A stretch of DNA of 64,000 nucleotides from Pirellula sp. (GTDB lineage Bacteria; Planctomycetota; Planctomycetia; Pirellulales; Lacipirellulaceae). Position 1 is the stretch's first letter. Each line of letters begins with the position of its first letter. The DNA lies in the NCBI GenBank assembly GCA_013822725.1, contig PNKX01000010.1:1-64000 (forward strand), read 5' to 3'. The position numbers were made by a program, and so were the translations under genes. This document shows, one piece after another, positions 8,808-17,601 of the stretch. Under the pieces are notes generated by a model. It did not search any database and was not told the origin of the DNA. It saw nothing but the letters and a program-made list of their open reading frames with translations.

Positions 8808-10142
8808 CTACTGCTCGATAATCTGGCCTTCGTAGGGGGCCTCTTGTCCCCCTTCGTAGCCCTCTTCGTAGCCGCCGCCCTCATAGCACTCTTCGTTGCA
8901 AGGCTCGCCGGCGCCATGCTTGTGAGGAGCCTTCTTCAGAGTGCCGCCGAACAACTTGAACGGTGCGCGGTTGACTTCGCTCACCTTCACGTGGTTGACC
9001 GGGCGGGGATAGTTCATGCCAGGGCGTTGCTTGACGGTCATCTTCATCTTGGCGACCGGCGGCGGCATCAAGACCCGCGTACGGTTGACCATCGTGTGTT
9101 CCTTCAGACCAGCCTGGTGACCCAACGGAATGTGGGGCGGGCCAGGGAGACCGATTGGCGTACCGACCGAGGGCATGCCCCATTGCGGACCGTTGACGCC
9201 CGAGATGTAGTTCGGGGGAGTCACTTGCGGGGCAAAGGCGCCAGTTGGCATTCCTTGTGGACCCATCCCGTAGCCGCCGCCTTGCCCGGTGGGGCAGGAC
9301 ACGCAGCCGGGGCCGTACTGAGCCGGAGCGACGCCCGGGGCGCCGGGAGTGTACTCCGCGGTTTCGACGCCGCCGTTCATGGCGAGGATCTGGCCAGGGA
9401 GCTGCAAGTCGAGGTTGCCGATCCGCAAGATCGCGAGGATCGAGCCGCGGCGGTCGGCCTCGGCAATCGGATCGACGCCCGGATCAAGCCGCGTGCTGAC
9501 GAGCGTCTCGACGCCGGCGAGCGCGAGGTCTTGGAACTCGGGATCCGGCAGGTAGATCACCTTGGTCACGAAGTTGCCGGCCAGCACTTGGTCGAGATCT
9601 TCGTCGGTGAACTGCACCGGAATCGGCGAGTGCGACAGGTACGCGTCGGTTCGTGGCGTGACCGGAGCGATTTCGAGCGTCGGGTAGAGTTCGACGCCGG
9701 CGCGGTCCGGAATGTTGGTCAGCTTCAGGCGGTAGATGGCGCCTTGCTGAAAATTCTGTCGGCCCGGCATGACGAGCGGGGTCGAGTCGAACATGCAGAC
9801 GCCGCTGACGTCCCAGGCGACTTCCGCCCCTTCGACGCCGAGGAAGGCGATCTGCGAGGTGCCGCCGGCGCCGAGGGCCATGCAGGGGGCGATCGGTCCG
9901 CCGCCGCCGCAATAGCCGCCGCCGGGGCCCATGGGGCCGCCGCCGATGGGACCCATCGGGCCCATGGGCATCATAGCTCCAGCCGGCTGGATGACGCCGG
10001 GACCAGGACCGCCGACGCCGGGGCCTGGTTCGAGTAGCCGCTGGGCGGGCGGCAAGTTGTAGGCAGCTTTGCCGCCCACGCACCCGATCGACGCGACGCA
10101 GGCGATCGCTGCGAAGGTCAACAAGAACCTCTGAACTCTCAT
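8808..10142 (-). CDS. Gly/Pro-rich exported lipoprotein
   Basis: The 444-residue protein begins MRVQRFLLTFAAIACVASIG followed by Cys, a good lipobox, so it is probably an outer-membrane or periplasmic lipoprotein. Residues about 40-85 are Gly/Pro/Met-rich. The middle (about residues 100-260) carries the domain shared with the downstream paralogue. The C-terminal third is Gly/Pro-rich, then basic, and ends with an acidic Tyr/Gly tail (EECYEGGGYEEGYEGG). The low-complexity flanks suggest a wall- or membrane-associated structural protein. No enzyme motif is visible. Confidence 0.78.
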   Translation of the reverse strand: MRVQRFLLTFAAIACVASIGCVGGKAAYNLPPAQRLLEPGPGVGGPGPGVIQPAGAMMPMGPMGPIGGGPMGPGGGYCGGGGPIAPCMALGAGGTSQIAFLGVEGAEVAWDVSGVCMFDSTPLVMPGRQNFQQGAIYRLKLTNIPDRAGVELYPTLEIAPVTPRTDAYLSHSPIPVQFTDEDLDQVLAGNFVTKVIYLPDPEFQDLALAGVETLVSTRLDPGVDPIAEADRRGSILAILRIGNLDLQLPGQILAMNGGVETAEYTPGAPGVAPAQYGPGCVSCPTGQGGGYGMGPQGMPTGAFAPQVTPPNYISGVNGPQWGMPSVGTPIGLPGPPHIPLGHQAGLKEHTMVNRTRVLMPPPVAKMKMTVKQRPGMNYPRPVNHVKVSEVNRAPFKLFGGTLKKAPHKHGAGEPCNEECYEGGGYEEGYEGGQEAPYEGQIIEQ

Positions 10143-10477
10143 GGTTTTCCCCCTCTTAACTGGCGCTCAGGCCAACTGACTGTGTACCGCGACGCGAGCC
10201 GGACGGATCGACGGATCGGAAGCGCCAGAGGGGCGGCTTCCTTGCCGGCGAGACGTCGAATTCGAAAAGTGCGTGAGTAGACGGCGCGACCAGGCGCGGA
10301 TTGGGCGCGGTGAGTTGCGGTGGACGGTTGGAGCCGCCCGCCACTACAATCCCGCCCGCACAGCTAGCCTGAGAGCATCCGCAGCCGTAATGGCGCGAGA
10401 CGCTTCCGGGTAAAAGGTCGACAGACGCGAGCCGGAATCTTTGGCAAATCCGCTAAAACCGGCAGAGGAAGAGCATC
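10143..10477. other. divergent intergenic region
   Basis: This 335-base region separates two divergently transcribed exported proteins and must hold both promoters. I see no clear promoter boxes and no palindromic element. A GAGGAAG at about 10465-10472 lies just before the TTG start at 10478 and supports that unusual start. Confidence 0.4.
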
Positions 10478-11500
10478 TTGCGCCGTTTCACATCCAGAGC
10501 GATCATCGCCCTCCTGGCGATTGGCGGCGGCTATTGGGCTGCGCAAACGCTGGCGCCGCTGGCAATGGCGCCCCTTTCCGTCGACCAACCGAGCGCTGTC
10601 ATGCAGGCGCCGACGGTGCTGCCAGTCAGCGTGGCGGCAGGCGGCCCCTCGGGCGACCAACTCGTGCAGGAAGTGATTAGCCGGTCGCTGGAACGCCGGC
10701 CAAACATCGCAGCCAAGGTCCGCCAACTGGTGCGAATCGGCGACGAAGCGCTTCAGGGTAAAGGGAGCTACTGGCAGCAGGGAGTGGGCAACCTGCGGCG
10801 GACGCGCTGGGAATTGGAAACACTAGTTGGCGCCGATCCGGCGTTCGTCACGCAAGTGTATGACGGCGAGTATGTGTGGACCGACCGCAAGCTCCCCGGC
10901 ACGCGGAAAGTAACGCGCGTCGGGATGGAAGCGATCCGACGAGAGGCGAATTCACTAAACGGGGCAGGGCAGGGGGGAGGGATCGCGGGCTTCAGCGATG
11001 CGGCGGCCCGCGGCGGGTTGTCGCAACTCGTGACGAGTTTGGCCCGCTGCTTTACGTTCTCATCGCCGCAACCAATGCAGTTGGGCGAGCGGACCATGCT
11101 GGCCGTGATCGGCACCTGGCGGCCAGAACAACTGGAGCGAGAATGGGCGGGCCTTGCGACAAAGCCGCCCGAGGAATGGCCGAGCCATTTGCCGCATCAT
11201 GTGCTCCTCTACATCGACAGCAGCGAGTTGTTTCCTTACTTGATCGAGTATCGCGGCGGCGTGGATGCGGCGTTGGTGACCGACCCGCACGGCGTCTTTG
11301 CCACGCGTAATCCGCTGGCGCTCTTCGAACTATTCGACGTCGAGTATTTCGGCTCGACGATGCCGGCTAGTCTGTTTCAATACACGCCGCCCGATCCTTC
11401 GTGGCACGACGTGACGAGCAAGGTGATTGAGGAGTTACGCGACGCGGGAGCGAAGGGGCCGGCGGAGATGACGCAGCGGGAAGGGACCTGGCGGGAGTAG
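10478..11500 (+). CDS. exported protein, possibly LolA-like fold
   Basis: The 340-residue frame starts at a TTG preceded by GAGGAAG. The N-terminus RRFTSRAIIALLAIGGGYWA is a signal or anchor segment. The following part (VRQLVRIGDEALQGKGSYWQ, then RRTRWELETLV and TQVYDGEYVWTDR) has the alternating pattern seen in periplasmic proteins of the LolA/LolB-like fold, where a beta-sheet binds lipid. That resemblance is weak and by eye only. A G-rich insert near residue 165 (NGAGQGGG) is encoded by the recurrent GGGGCAGGG motif described in the findings. A hairpin at 11510-11534 follows the stop. Confidence 0.62.
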   Translation: MRRFTSRAIIALLAIGGGYWAAQTLAPLAMAPLSVDQPSAVMQAPTVLPVSVAAGGPSGDQLVQEVISRSLERRPNIAAKVRQLVRIGDEALQGKGSYWQQGVGNLRRTRWELETLVGADPAFVTQVYDGEYVWTDRKLPGTRKVTRVGMEAIRREANSLNGAGQGGGIAGFSDAAARGGLSQLVTSLARCFTFSSPQPMQLGERTMLAVIGTWRPEQLEREWAGLATKPPEEWPSHLPHHVLLYIDSSELFPYLIEYRGGVDAALVTDPHGVFATRNPLALFELFDVEYFGSTMPASLFQYTPPDPSWHDVTSKVIEELRDAGAKGPAEMTQREGTWRE

Positions 11501-11509
11501 GGCTTCGCG

Positions 11510-11534
11510 GCCCCCGGCTTGAAGAGCCGGGGGC
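11510..11534. repeat. 25-nt hairpin, family H copy 1
   Basis: GCCCCCGGCT and AGCCGGGGGC form a perfect 10-bp stem around TTGAAG-type loop bases and are followed by TAATGGC. A near-identical copy is at 28650-28674. Both lie between convergent gene ends, so they may also act as bidirectional terminators, although no T-tract follows. Confidence 0.7.
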
Positions 11535-11552
11535 TAATGGCAGCCAACGATG

Positions 11553-12620
11553 CTACGAAACGAAGCGGAACTCACGTTTGGCGAGTTCCGCAGCGGCGAG
11601 GATGGCGGCGATCATGCCGCTGCCTTCGGCGGTCCCTTGCCACGCGCGATCGAAGGCCGTGCCGTGGGCGGCGCTGGTGCGGACGATCGGTAGGCCCAAC
11701 GTAATGTTCACCGCACGGTGCATGGCGAGCAGCTTGAGCGCGATGTGCCCCTGGTCGTGATACATCGCCACCACCGCGTCGAACTCGCCGTCGCGTGCGC
11801 GAACCATGAGCGTGTCGGCCGGCAGCGGGCCGACCGCGGCGATGCCGGCGGCGCGGGCCATGCCGACGGCGGGAGAGATGATCAGGTTCTCTTCGTTGCC
11901 GAAGAGTTCCTCCTCGCCGGCGTGAGGGTTGAGAGCGCAGACCCCGATTCTGGGATCGGCGAGTCCGAAACCGTCGCGCATCAAGATGTTTGCCAGCCGG
12001 CACTTGGCGGCGATCAGCCCCGGGTTGAGTTGTCCCGGCACGGAGCGGAGCGAGCAGTGAAGAGTCGTGTGCACCACGCCGAGGCCCGCGCGGGAGTCGG
12101 GGAGTTCCGACTTCGGTAGGTAGAGCATCATCGCGAAGTCGTCGACGCCGCAGAGCTCGGCAAGAAGCTCGGTGTGACCGGGATAGTGGTGGCCTGCGGC
12201 GTGGAGGGCGGCCTTGCTCAACGGCGCCGTCACTAACCCGGCGAACTGGCCGGCGATGGAACGGCGCGTGGCAAGGACGACTGCCTCGTAGGCGGCCTGG
12301 CCGGAGCGCGCGTCGAGTTTGCCCGGGGGAGCGTCGAGGACCTCGTCGCTGCCAACCGGGAGGCAGGGAATGGTGAATGGATCGGAAGGGTCGAGTCCTA
12401 GCTGGGCGATCGTGCTGACCGAGTCGATGACGTCTACGCGGGCCGACGAACCGGTGAGGGCGACGGCGCGCCGCAAGATCTCGGGATGGCCGAGCGCGAC
12501 GGGCCGGCAGACTTCGTGGACGCGCGGATCGCTCCAAGCGCGGACGACCACCTCGGGGCCGATACCGGCCGGGTCGCCGAGCGTGATCGCGAGAAGCGGT
12601 TTTTGACTGGCGTCGGGCAT
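11553..12620 (-). CDS. pdxA: 4-hydroxythreonine-4-phosphate dehydrogenase PdxA
   Basis: PdxA oxidises 4-phosphooxy-L-threonine in the DXP-dependent pathway to pyridoxal phosphate, using NAD(P) and a divalent metal. The 355-residue length is slightly above the usual ~330. The N-terminal ITLGDPAGIGPEVV signature is clear. Metal-binding histidines lie in HYPGHTELLAELCGVD and in MYHDQGHIALK, and the C-terminal TLGLPIVRTSAAHGTAFDRA is diagnostic. The start is the ATG at 12620. No other pdx gene is adjacent, and the gene looks monocistronic. Confidence 0.96.
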   Translation of the reverse strand: MPDASQKPLLAITLGDPAGIGPEVVVRAWSDPRVHEVCRPVALGHPEILRRAVALTGSSARVDVIDSVSTIAQLGLDPSDPFTIPCLPVGSDEVLDAPPGKLDARSGQAAYEAVVLATRRSIAGQFAGLVTAPLSKAALHAAGHHYPGHTELLAELCGVDDFAMMLYLPKSELPDSRAGLGVVHTTLHCSLRSVPGQLNPGLIAAKCRLANILMRDGFGLADPRIGVCALNPHAGEEELFGNEENLIISPAVGMARAAGIAAVGPLPADTLMVRARDGEFDAVVAMYHDQGHIALKLLAMHRAVNITLGLPIVRTSAAHGTAFDRAWQGTAEGSGMIAAILAAAELAKREFRFVS

Positions 12621-12974
12621 GGAGGAGGGTTCGGGCGTCGGGGTTCAGGGTTCAGGGTTCAGAAAGGGAGTCGTTTTTCGCGGCGTTTGCCGTGATGTCG
12701 ACCGCTGCGGCCATTTAGCCGCGGGCGGAGCCCGCGACCCGCCGCGAGCGGAGGTGCTAAATGGGCGTGGCGGTATTCGATATTTTCAAACGGGGCAGGG
12801 GAGGGGCGTCGCGGCTGTGGTTTGGCGGTAACAATAATCCCCGGTTGATTTTAGGCATTCCTGGCGCCCCGGCAACGCCCTGCCATCCGCGGCGGGGGCG
12901 GGTTAGAATGCTTGGTCGCGGTCTGCTCGATAGGCGCTAAGCCGCGAGCGGCGTTCACTCGAAAGGAGTTTTCT
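12621..12974. repeat. intergenic region with family A copy 2 and short tandem repeat
   Basis: This 354-base gap holds three items. A triple tandem heptamer GGGTTCA lies at 12641-12661. The second family A palindrome at 12712-12763 (CATTTAGCC...GCTAAATG, one mismatch in the arm) repeats 164-233. A G-rich motif CGGGGCAGGGGAGGGG is at 12791-12806. An AAAGGAG at 12962-12968 precedes a GTG start at 12975. No gene is seen. Confidence 0.65.
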
Positions 12975-13223
12975 GTGTCTGATTCTGATTCCATCCTCGC
13001 GTACGAGACTGCCAACGCGATTGAGGCTCACGCCCTGGTCGCCTTTCTGGCGAATGAAGGGGTCGAAGCCCGGGTGCTCGGCGAAGCGCTCCAAGGGGCG
13101 TTCGGGGGGATCGAGGCCGGCACCCTCGACACAATCGAGGTTTGGGTCGCGGCCGCGGATCGCGCGAAGGCACAACCGCTCATTGACCAGTGGCGGCAGG
13201 AATACGACGAGCCGAAGGCGTAA
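12975..13223 (+). CDS. DUF2007-like small protein
   Basis: Starting at the GTG at 12975, seven bases after AAAGGAG, this encodes 82 residues. The pattern ILAYETANAIEAHALVAFLA, then NEGVEARVLG and EVWVAAADRAKAQPLIDQW, matches DUF2007, a small ferredoxin-like fold described as a putative signal-transducing domain with a role that is not established. The longer frame from 12912 has no Shine-Dalgarno and adds non-conserved residues. A membrane-protein gene follows 12 bases later, probably in the same operon. Confidence 0.78.
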   Translation: MSDSDSILAYETANAIEAHALVAFLANEGVEARVLGEALQGAFGGIEAGTLDTIEVWVAAADRAKAQPLIDQWRQEYDEPKA

Positions 13224-13235
13224 GGGCTCGCGGCG

Positions 13236-13820
13236 ATGACTCGTATTTTTCCGATGCTCGCGTCGTTTTCGCTCATGCTGATGGGCGTGGCGGTAACGCT
13301 TGGCCTCGTTATTGGCGACCTTTACGCCAATCCGGTCACGCAGGCGACGCTCGATTGGCGCGGCCGGCACATGATGACCGGCGTCGCGGCGGCCTTGTTC
13401 GTCGTGCTGGTCGAAAGCATCGCGGTCACCTATTTCGTCGGGACGAGTCGCTGGTGCAAAGAGGTGACCGAAACCTACCGACTGCCGCCAGGCGACCTGG
13501 CGGAGAGCGCGCGGCTCAAACGGCGGACCTTCCCCTGGTGCGTGCTGGGGATGCTGACCGTCGTCGTGGTGAGCGCCCTGGGCGCCGCTTCGGACCCGGG
13601 AACGGGACGGTCCGATACCTCCTCGTGGACGGACATTCACCTCGCGGCCGCCTTCGGAGGCCTCTGCCTCATCGCCTGGACCTACTACCGGGCGTGGCTT
13701 AACATTGCCGATAATCAACGGGTGATTGAGCGGATTGTCGCCCAAGTACGGCAAATTCGGGAGGAACGAGGCCTCGATTCGCCCGCCATACACGAGCCGA
13801 TTCCGGCTTCGGCGGGGTAG
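13236..13820 (+). CDS. four-helix membrane protein, function unknown
   Basis: The 194-residue protein has hydrophobic segments at about residues 8-28, 47-68, 100-120 and 132-152, with the N-terminus probably inside. The loops carry charged residues (SRWCKEVTETYR, ESARLKRRT), and the C-terminal 40 residues are amphipathic and soluble (RVIERIVAQVRQIREERG), perhaps a short coiled coil. I recognise no family. It follows the DUF2007 gene by 12 bases, so the two may work together in a signal-linked membrane process, but that is only inference from spacing. Confidence 0.7.
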   Translation: MTRIFPMLASFSLMLMGVAVTLGLVIGDLYANPVTQATLDWRGRHMMTGVAAALFVVLVESIAVTYFVGTSRWCKEVTETYRLPPGDLAESARLKRRTFPWCVLGMLTVVVVSALGAASDPGTGRSDTSSWTDIHLAAAFGGLCLIAWTYYRAWLNIADNQRVIERIVAQVRQIREERGLDSPAIHEPIPASAG

Positions 13821-13924
13821 TTGCCCGCATATCCGCTAGAATCGTGATGCGGGTCCAGAATCTCGGCGAATTCGGGCCATGACATGCTAGCGAGAGTAAC
13901 TATACTTGGGGGTTCCGGCAGACT

Positions 13925-14164
13925 ATGAATAGCTCCCCTGAATTCTCCACTTTCGCGCCGCGGTTGCAGGTTGGGTCGCCCATGTCGAAGGCTTTGACGA
14001 TCGTAGGTATGGTCGTCGCAGGGCTTATTGGCCTACTGTTCGCGGTGGATTGGGCCGTCGGCATTCCGTTTAACGGGGCTGACTGGCGGATGAACCTCGG
14101 CGCGCTCATCGCGGCGGGGCTGCTGGGCTATCTGAGCTGGGACGCCATGAAGGACGTGCGGTAA
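13925..14164 (+). CDS. small two-helix membrane protein
   Basis: The frame encodes 79 residues from 13925, or 60 from the internal ATG at 13982 (MSKALTIVGMVVAGLIG). The internal start fits better, because the first 19 residues are not membrane-like. Two hydrophobic segments (GMVVAGLIGLLFAVDWAVG and LGALIAAGLLGYLSW) are joined by a short polar loop. There is no recognisable domain. It is followed by a small GGAGGCTTACGCCCTCC hairpin near 14170-14186. Confidence 0.6.
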   Translation: MNSSPEFSTFAPRLQVGSPMSKALTIVGMVVAGLIGLLFAVDWAVGIPFNGADWRMNLGALIAAGLLGYLSWDAMKDVR

Positions 14165-14197
14165 GCACTCCGGAGGCTTACGCCCTCCGGCTCGCCG

Positions 14198-14908
14198 TTA
14201 CGCCGCTCGCAGGATCGAACGCTGCGGTTTGGCGGCGCTCTGCCGGGTCAGTTCGGCCGTGAGGTCGGCGATCGTGGCGATGCGGATTTGGCCCTGGTCG
14301 CTCGCCGTGGCCGCTTGGTCGATCGCCTTTTCCATTTCACGCCAGCCACGGCTGTCGGTTGATCCGATGGCGGCGAGGTCGATACTCGCAATCGTCGGCC
14401 CCGCAGCGGCGCTGAAGAAGTCTTGCGGGACGCCACCGACGCGGCGGAACCAACGTCGCTGCGACGGAAGCGTCCCTTGTGGAGCGAGTTGCCAGATGCC
14501 GAACGGCAAGGGGCGGACCGCTCCCGAGTCGCTCGCGGCCGACACGGCGACAATTGCCTGGACGCCTTGTTGGGCGAGCTGGCGTTCAACTTGGCCGCGC
14601 GGCAGTTCGGCGTCGACGCAGAGCGTGGCGACCTCGTGTCCGGCGGCGTTGAAACGGTGGAGGCCGTCGGCGATCGCGTCGCCGGCCGTGGCCGCGTTGA
14701 TCTTGGGAATTAGCAAGGCAGCTTCGACGAGGTGAATCGCCGTGTCGAGCGTTGCCGCTTGTTCGATCGTTTCGACACCCCAAGTCGCGGGGAGGCAGTC
14801 CTCAACAAGCCGGCGCAGGAGTTGGGCTGGGCCGGAGGAAGCCGCCACGCCGCGGGGCCAGCGAATCACGAGGCAGACGGGCGTTGCAGAGGGTGAGGAA
14901 CTCGACAT
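14198..14908 (-). CDS. hypothetical protein, perhaps a degenerate polysaccharide deacetylase-like barrel
   Basis: With the start at 14908 this encodes 236 residues. The order LVIRWPRG, LPATWGVE and NAAGHEVATL recalls the opening motifs of NodB-type deacetylases, in which a PATFFV strand is followed by GHEIGNHT. The metal-binding Asp/His residues of that family are not visible here. If the fold is right, the protein is catalytically dead or has another role. The C-terminus has TIADLTAELTR, similar to the last helix of such barrels. It is soluble, with no signal peptide. This is a guess from pattern, not a family match. Confidence 0.5.
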   Translation of the reverse strand: MSSSSPSATPVCLVIRWPRGVAASSGPAQLLRRLVEDCLPATWGVETIEQAATLDTAIHLVEAALLIPKINAATAGDAIADGLHRFNAAGHEVATLCVDAELPRGQVERQLAQQGVQAIVAVSAASDSGAVRPLPFGIWQLAPQGTLPSQRRWFRRVGGVPQDFFSAAAGPTIASIDLAAIGSTDSRGWREMEKAIDQAATASDQGQIRIATIADLTAELTRQSAAKPQRSILRAA

Positions 14909-15183
14909 GGCGCTGGCCCTTGAGGGAGTCGGGCGGGCGGCCGAGACGTTCCTAACCGCCATAGGGGGACCATCGGGCGTCGGTCATGCCTGACTCGACG
15001 CTAGCGCGACTCGCAATGGTTGCCGGAGTGAGGGAAAACGTGCCGGTTGGGGAATGTGGGGCTGCCTGCCAATCAAGAGAGCCAAGTCCGCAGGTGACAG
15101 CACTCCGGCGACTCTGGTAAGTTGTGGGCTCACTTTTCCGGCCGCGCGGCCGGCGCCACTCGCTTAGCCTCGTCAGGTTCGCT

Positions 15184-16188
15184 ATGCCGGTCCGCACGGA
15201 ACATTGGAAGTTTCGTCCCCACCTGCTGCTGCGGGGGGGGCATCTGCAAACGGTGGCCGCGGTCTACTTGCCGCGGAAGTGTGCGCCGTACGGCGCCAAG
15301 CTCCACTTCATCGCGGCCGATGGCGTGCCGGCGGAGCAGGGGGGAGATCAGCTCGCGCTTCACGACGATTGCCCGGCTGGATGGAAGCCTGACGATCGCT
15401 CCGTCCTGTTGGTGCATGGCCTGGCTGGATGCCATACCAGCGCCTACATGTGCCGGATGACCGACCGGCTGACGCAGCGCGGCTATCGTGTCTTTCGAAT
15501 GGATATGCGGGGCTGCGGGGCAGGGGAGGGGGTCGCGAAACTGCCGACCCACTGCGGTCGCTCCGGCGACGTCGCCGCGGCGCTGCGGTTCATTGCCGAG
15601 CAACATCCCGAGTCGCCGACGTTTGCGATCGGGTTTTCGCTTGGCGGTTGTTTGACGCTGAACTTGCTCGCGGAAGCGGAAGAGAACCGCGTCGGCAACC
15701 TGATTCGCTCGCTCGCCATTTGCCCGCCGATCGACTTGTTCGCAGTAGAGCGGCGGTTCGACACGCGCGGCGGCCGGCCTTACGACAAGTTCTTCGTCAA
15801 AAAGTTGTGGCAGCAGATCACCAGCCGCTGGGCTCGGTTCCCCGAATTGGCCCCGGCGGTGATTCCGCCGCAACCGAAACGCCTGCGGCAAATCGACGAG
15901 ACGGTGATCGCCCCGAGCGGCGGCTTCGCTTCGGCGGATGATTACTACTCGCAGACGCAGCCCGGTCCGAAGCTGGTGCGGATCTCGCAACCGGTGTTGA
16001 TCATTGCCGCGGAGGACGACCCGGTCGTGCCGACGGCGCCGCTGCTGGAATACGAACGCGGCCCCGGGGTCGAAGCGGTGATCGTGTCGCGCGGCGGACA
16101 CCTGGGGTTCATCGGCGGCGGGAATGGCGACCCCGATCGGCGGTGGCTCGATTGGCGGATTATCGAGTGGTTGGAGACGGGGCACTAA
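15184..16188 (+). CDS. alpha/beta hydrolase, YheT family
   Basis: The 334-residue hydrolase starts at the ATG at 15184, giving MPVRTEHWKFRPHLLLRGGH, which matches the family N-terminus. The nucleophile elbow is IGFSLGG, a downstream acid lies in AEDDPVVP, and the catalytic histidine in RGGHLGF. LVHGLAGCHTSAYMCRM supplies the oxyanion region. YheT-like enzymes are esterases or hydrolases of uncertain physiological substrate. The segment RGCGAGEGVAKLPTHCG replaces the usual RGCG-pattern and includes the recurrent GGGGCAGGGGAGGG motif at 15517-15532. It is monocistronic. Confidence 0.88.
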   Translation: MPVRTEHWKFRPHLLLRGGHLQTVAAVYLPRKCAPYGAKLHFIAADGVPAEQGGDQLALHDDCPAGWKPDDRSVLLVHGLAGCHTSAYMCRMTDRLTQRGYRVFRMDMRGCGAGEGVAKLPTHCGRSGDVAAALRFIAEQHPESPTFAIGFSLGGCLTLNLLAEAEENRVGNLIRSLAICPPIDLFAVERRFDTRGGRPYDKFFVKKLWQQITSRWARFPELAPAVIPPQPKRLRQIDETVIAPSGGFASADDYYSQTQPGPKLVRISQPVLIIAAEDDPVVPTAPLLEYERGPGVEAVIVSRGGHLGFIGGGNGDPDRRWLDWRIIEWLETGH

Positions 16189-16194
16189 GGCGCC

Positions 16195-16430
16195 AGCCGC
16201 GGATCAACGACCCGACTTTCTAGTCCCAACGGGGCGATCGTTAATAGCCAGGGGCGACAGCCCCTGGAATCTCGTGTTGATTGTTGCATCAAGCCCCGAA
16301 GGAGCGGCAGTGCGATCGCCGCGCATTGTGCGAGGGATTTCTTTCGCCCCGGTGGGGCTCCGCATTTATACTGCGTGCCGTTACCAGGGGCTCGCGCCCC
16401 TGGCTATTCAATGTCGCCCCGTTGGGGCTA
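16195..16430. repeat. composite palindrome, family D unit and family C
   Basis: A family D fragment (AGCCGCGGATCAACGACCC) begins at 16195. A family C palindrome follows, with outer blocks TCCCAACGGGGCGA (16224-16237) and CGCCCCGTTGGGGC, and 8-bp hairpins at 16248-16267 and 16384-16403. It fills the gap between two convergent genes. Its last bases CTA at 16428-16430 are the stop codon of the ZIP transporter on the minus strand. The second family C copy is at 31157-31331. Confidence 0.78.
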
Positions 16431-17336
16431 ATTGCCCGGGGCCTGAAGAGACGCCGTCGTGGTGGAGTTGGTCGCATGGCGGTGGACCAGGCTCTCCAAT
16501 TTGCCGACGCCGAGCGCTAGCGCGAGGCCGAGCAGTAGCGCCAGCGAGAGCTTGCCGCGGTCGTGATCGTGGAACTGCAACTCCGGCAGCAGATCGCTGA
16601 GCGAGATGCAGAGAAACGTCCCCGCCGAAAACGCGAGCGAATAGGCGAGCAGGGGGCCGGTCGGCGCTTCGCTCCCCATGCCGAGGAAGAAGAGGGCGAT
16701 GCCGACGGGGATCGCCAGGGCGAACAGGCCGTTCACCGCATAGCGAGCCTTCGGCGACCAGCCGCCGCGGGCCATCAGCATGGCGATCGTCATCGAGTCG
16801 AACGGCTTGTGGAGGAAGATCACCAGAAATGTCCCGAGACCGGCCAGCGGCAGGTTGTCGTGACGGTGGTAGACGCTGGCCGCGAGGGCCACTCCTTCGA
16901 TCACGCTGTGGATGGTGAGACCGAAGGCGGCGCCGCTCCAGGTGATGTCGTGGCGATGGTGGCCGTGGTCGTGCCCGCACTCGCCCTCATGTTCGTGGAG
17001 CTCGTGCAACTCGCCCGCGGCGTCGGTTTCGAGGTCGTGATGGTGGTAGCAGAAGAACCGCTCGATAAAAAACATCGTCAGCCAACCGGCCACGACCCAC
17101 ATCATCACCGTGAAGTCGACCGCTTCGTCGGCGCTCGCTTTCACGGCGTGGGCCTCGCTAAGGGCGTGCGGCAACATGTGGAGCATGCCGACGCCAAACA
17201 TCATCGCGGCGACGAAGCTGACCGCGACCTGCATCCCGCGGTGGGTCAGGCGGAACCAGAGGGGGAGCATCCCGCCGAAGACCGAGGCGGCCAAGATGAT
17301 GATCGAGTAGTAGGTGAGGGGGACGATGGGGGCCAT
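16428..17336 (-). CDS. ZIP-family metal transporter
   Basis: The 302-residue protein has about eight membrane segments and belongs to the ZIP family, which moves zinc, iron or other divalent metals into the cytoplasm. A His-rich cytoplasmic loop (HEHEGECGHDHGHHRHD, near residues 115-131) is typical. Helix IV carries HSVIEGVAL, the metal-binding motif, and helix V has HKPFDS, close to the usual HExPE pattern but with Lys and Asp replacing canonical residues. The C-terminal end and stop codon lie in a palindromic element. It is monocistronic, and the specific metal is unknown. Confidence 0.9.
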   Translation of the reverse strand: MAPIVPLTYYSIIILAASVFGGMLPLWFRLTHRGMQVAVSFVAAMMFGVGMLHMLPHALSEAHAVKASADEAVDFTVMMWVVAGWLTMFFIERFFCYHHHDLETDAAGELHELHEHEGECGHDHGHHRHDITWSGAAFGLTIHSVIEGVALAASVYHRHDNLPLAGLGTFLVIFLHKPFDSMTIAMLMARGGWSPKARYAVNGLFALAIPVGIALFFLGMGSEAPTGPLLAYSLAFSAGTFLCISLSDLLPELQFHDHDRGKLSLALLLGLALALGVGKLESLVHRHATNSTTTASLQAPGN

Positions 17337-17484
17337 GAACTGGAGGCGGCGATGGCCTCAGCGAGGGTCGACAGGCGGCGGGGAATCGAGCAGTATGGCA
17401 AGCAATTCGGCGCGGCACAAGTTTGGGGCGATCGCGGCCGTGAAGCGGAGACGTCGAGGTCGCCTAGAGAAATACGGGGAATTT

Positions 17485-17562
17485 AACCGCGAATCACACG
17501 AATTGACGCGAATGAAGACAGTCGTGGAAATTCATTCGCGCAGATTCGCGTGATTCGTGGTT
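17485..17562. repeat. palindrome, family F copy
   Basis: Arms AACCGCGAATCACACGAAT and its imperfect complement (ending ATTCGTGGTT) flank a short loop. It sits about 40 bases before the dtd start. The unit GCGAATCACACGAAT is a variant of the F and E families. Confidence 0.65.
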
Positions 17563-17601
17563 CGCTTCATTCTTCTTAATGTGTTGGCGGTTTTGATTCT
17601 T

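Noticed and set aside
8844..10037. 397-residue reading frame opposite the Gly/Pro-rich lipoprotein
   Set aside because: The composition is Arg/Ala/Gly-rich with no signal, domain or Shine-Dalgarno; the opposite strand has a clear lipobox and a paralogue.
12903..13793. 296-residue minus-strand frame over the DUF2007 and membrane-protein genes
   Set aside because: The plus-strand genes have a Shine-Dalgarno, known patterns and membrane segments; the minus frame is Arg/Pro-rich shadow sequence.
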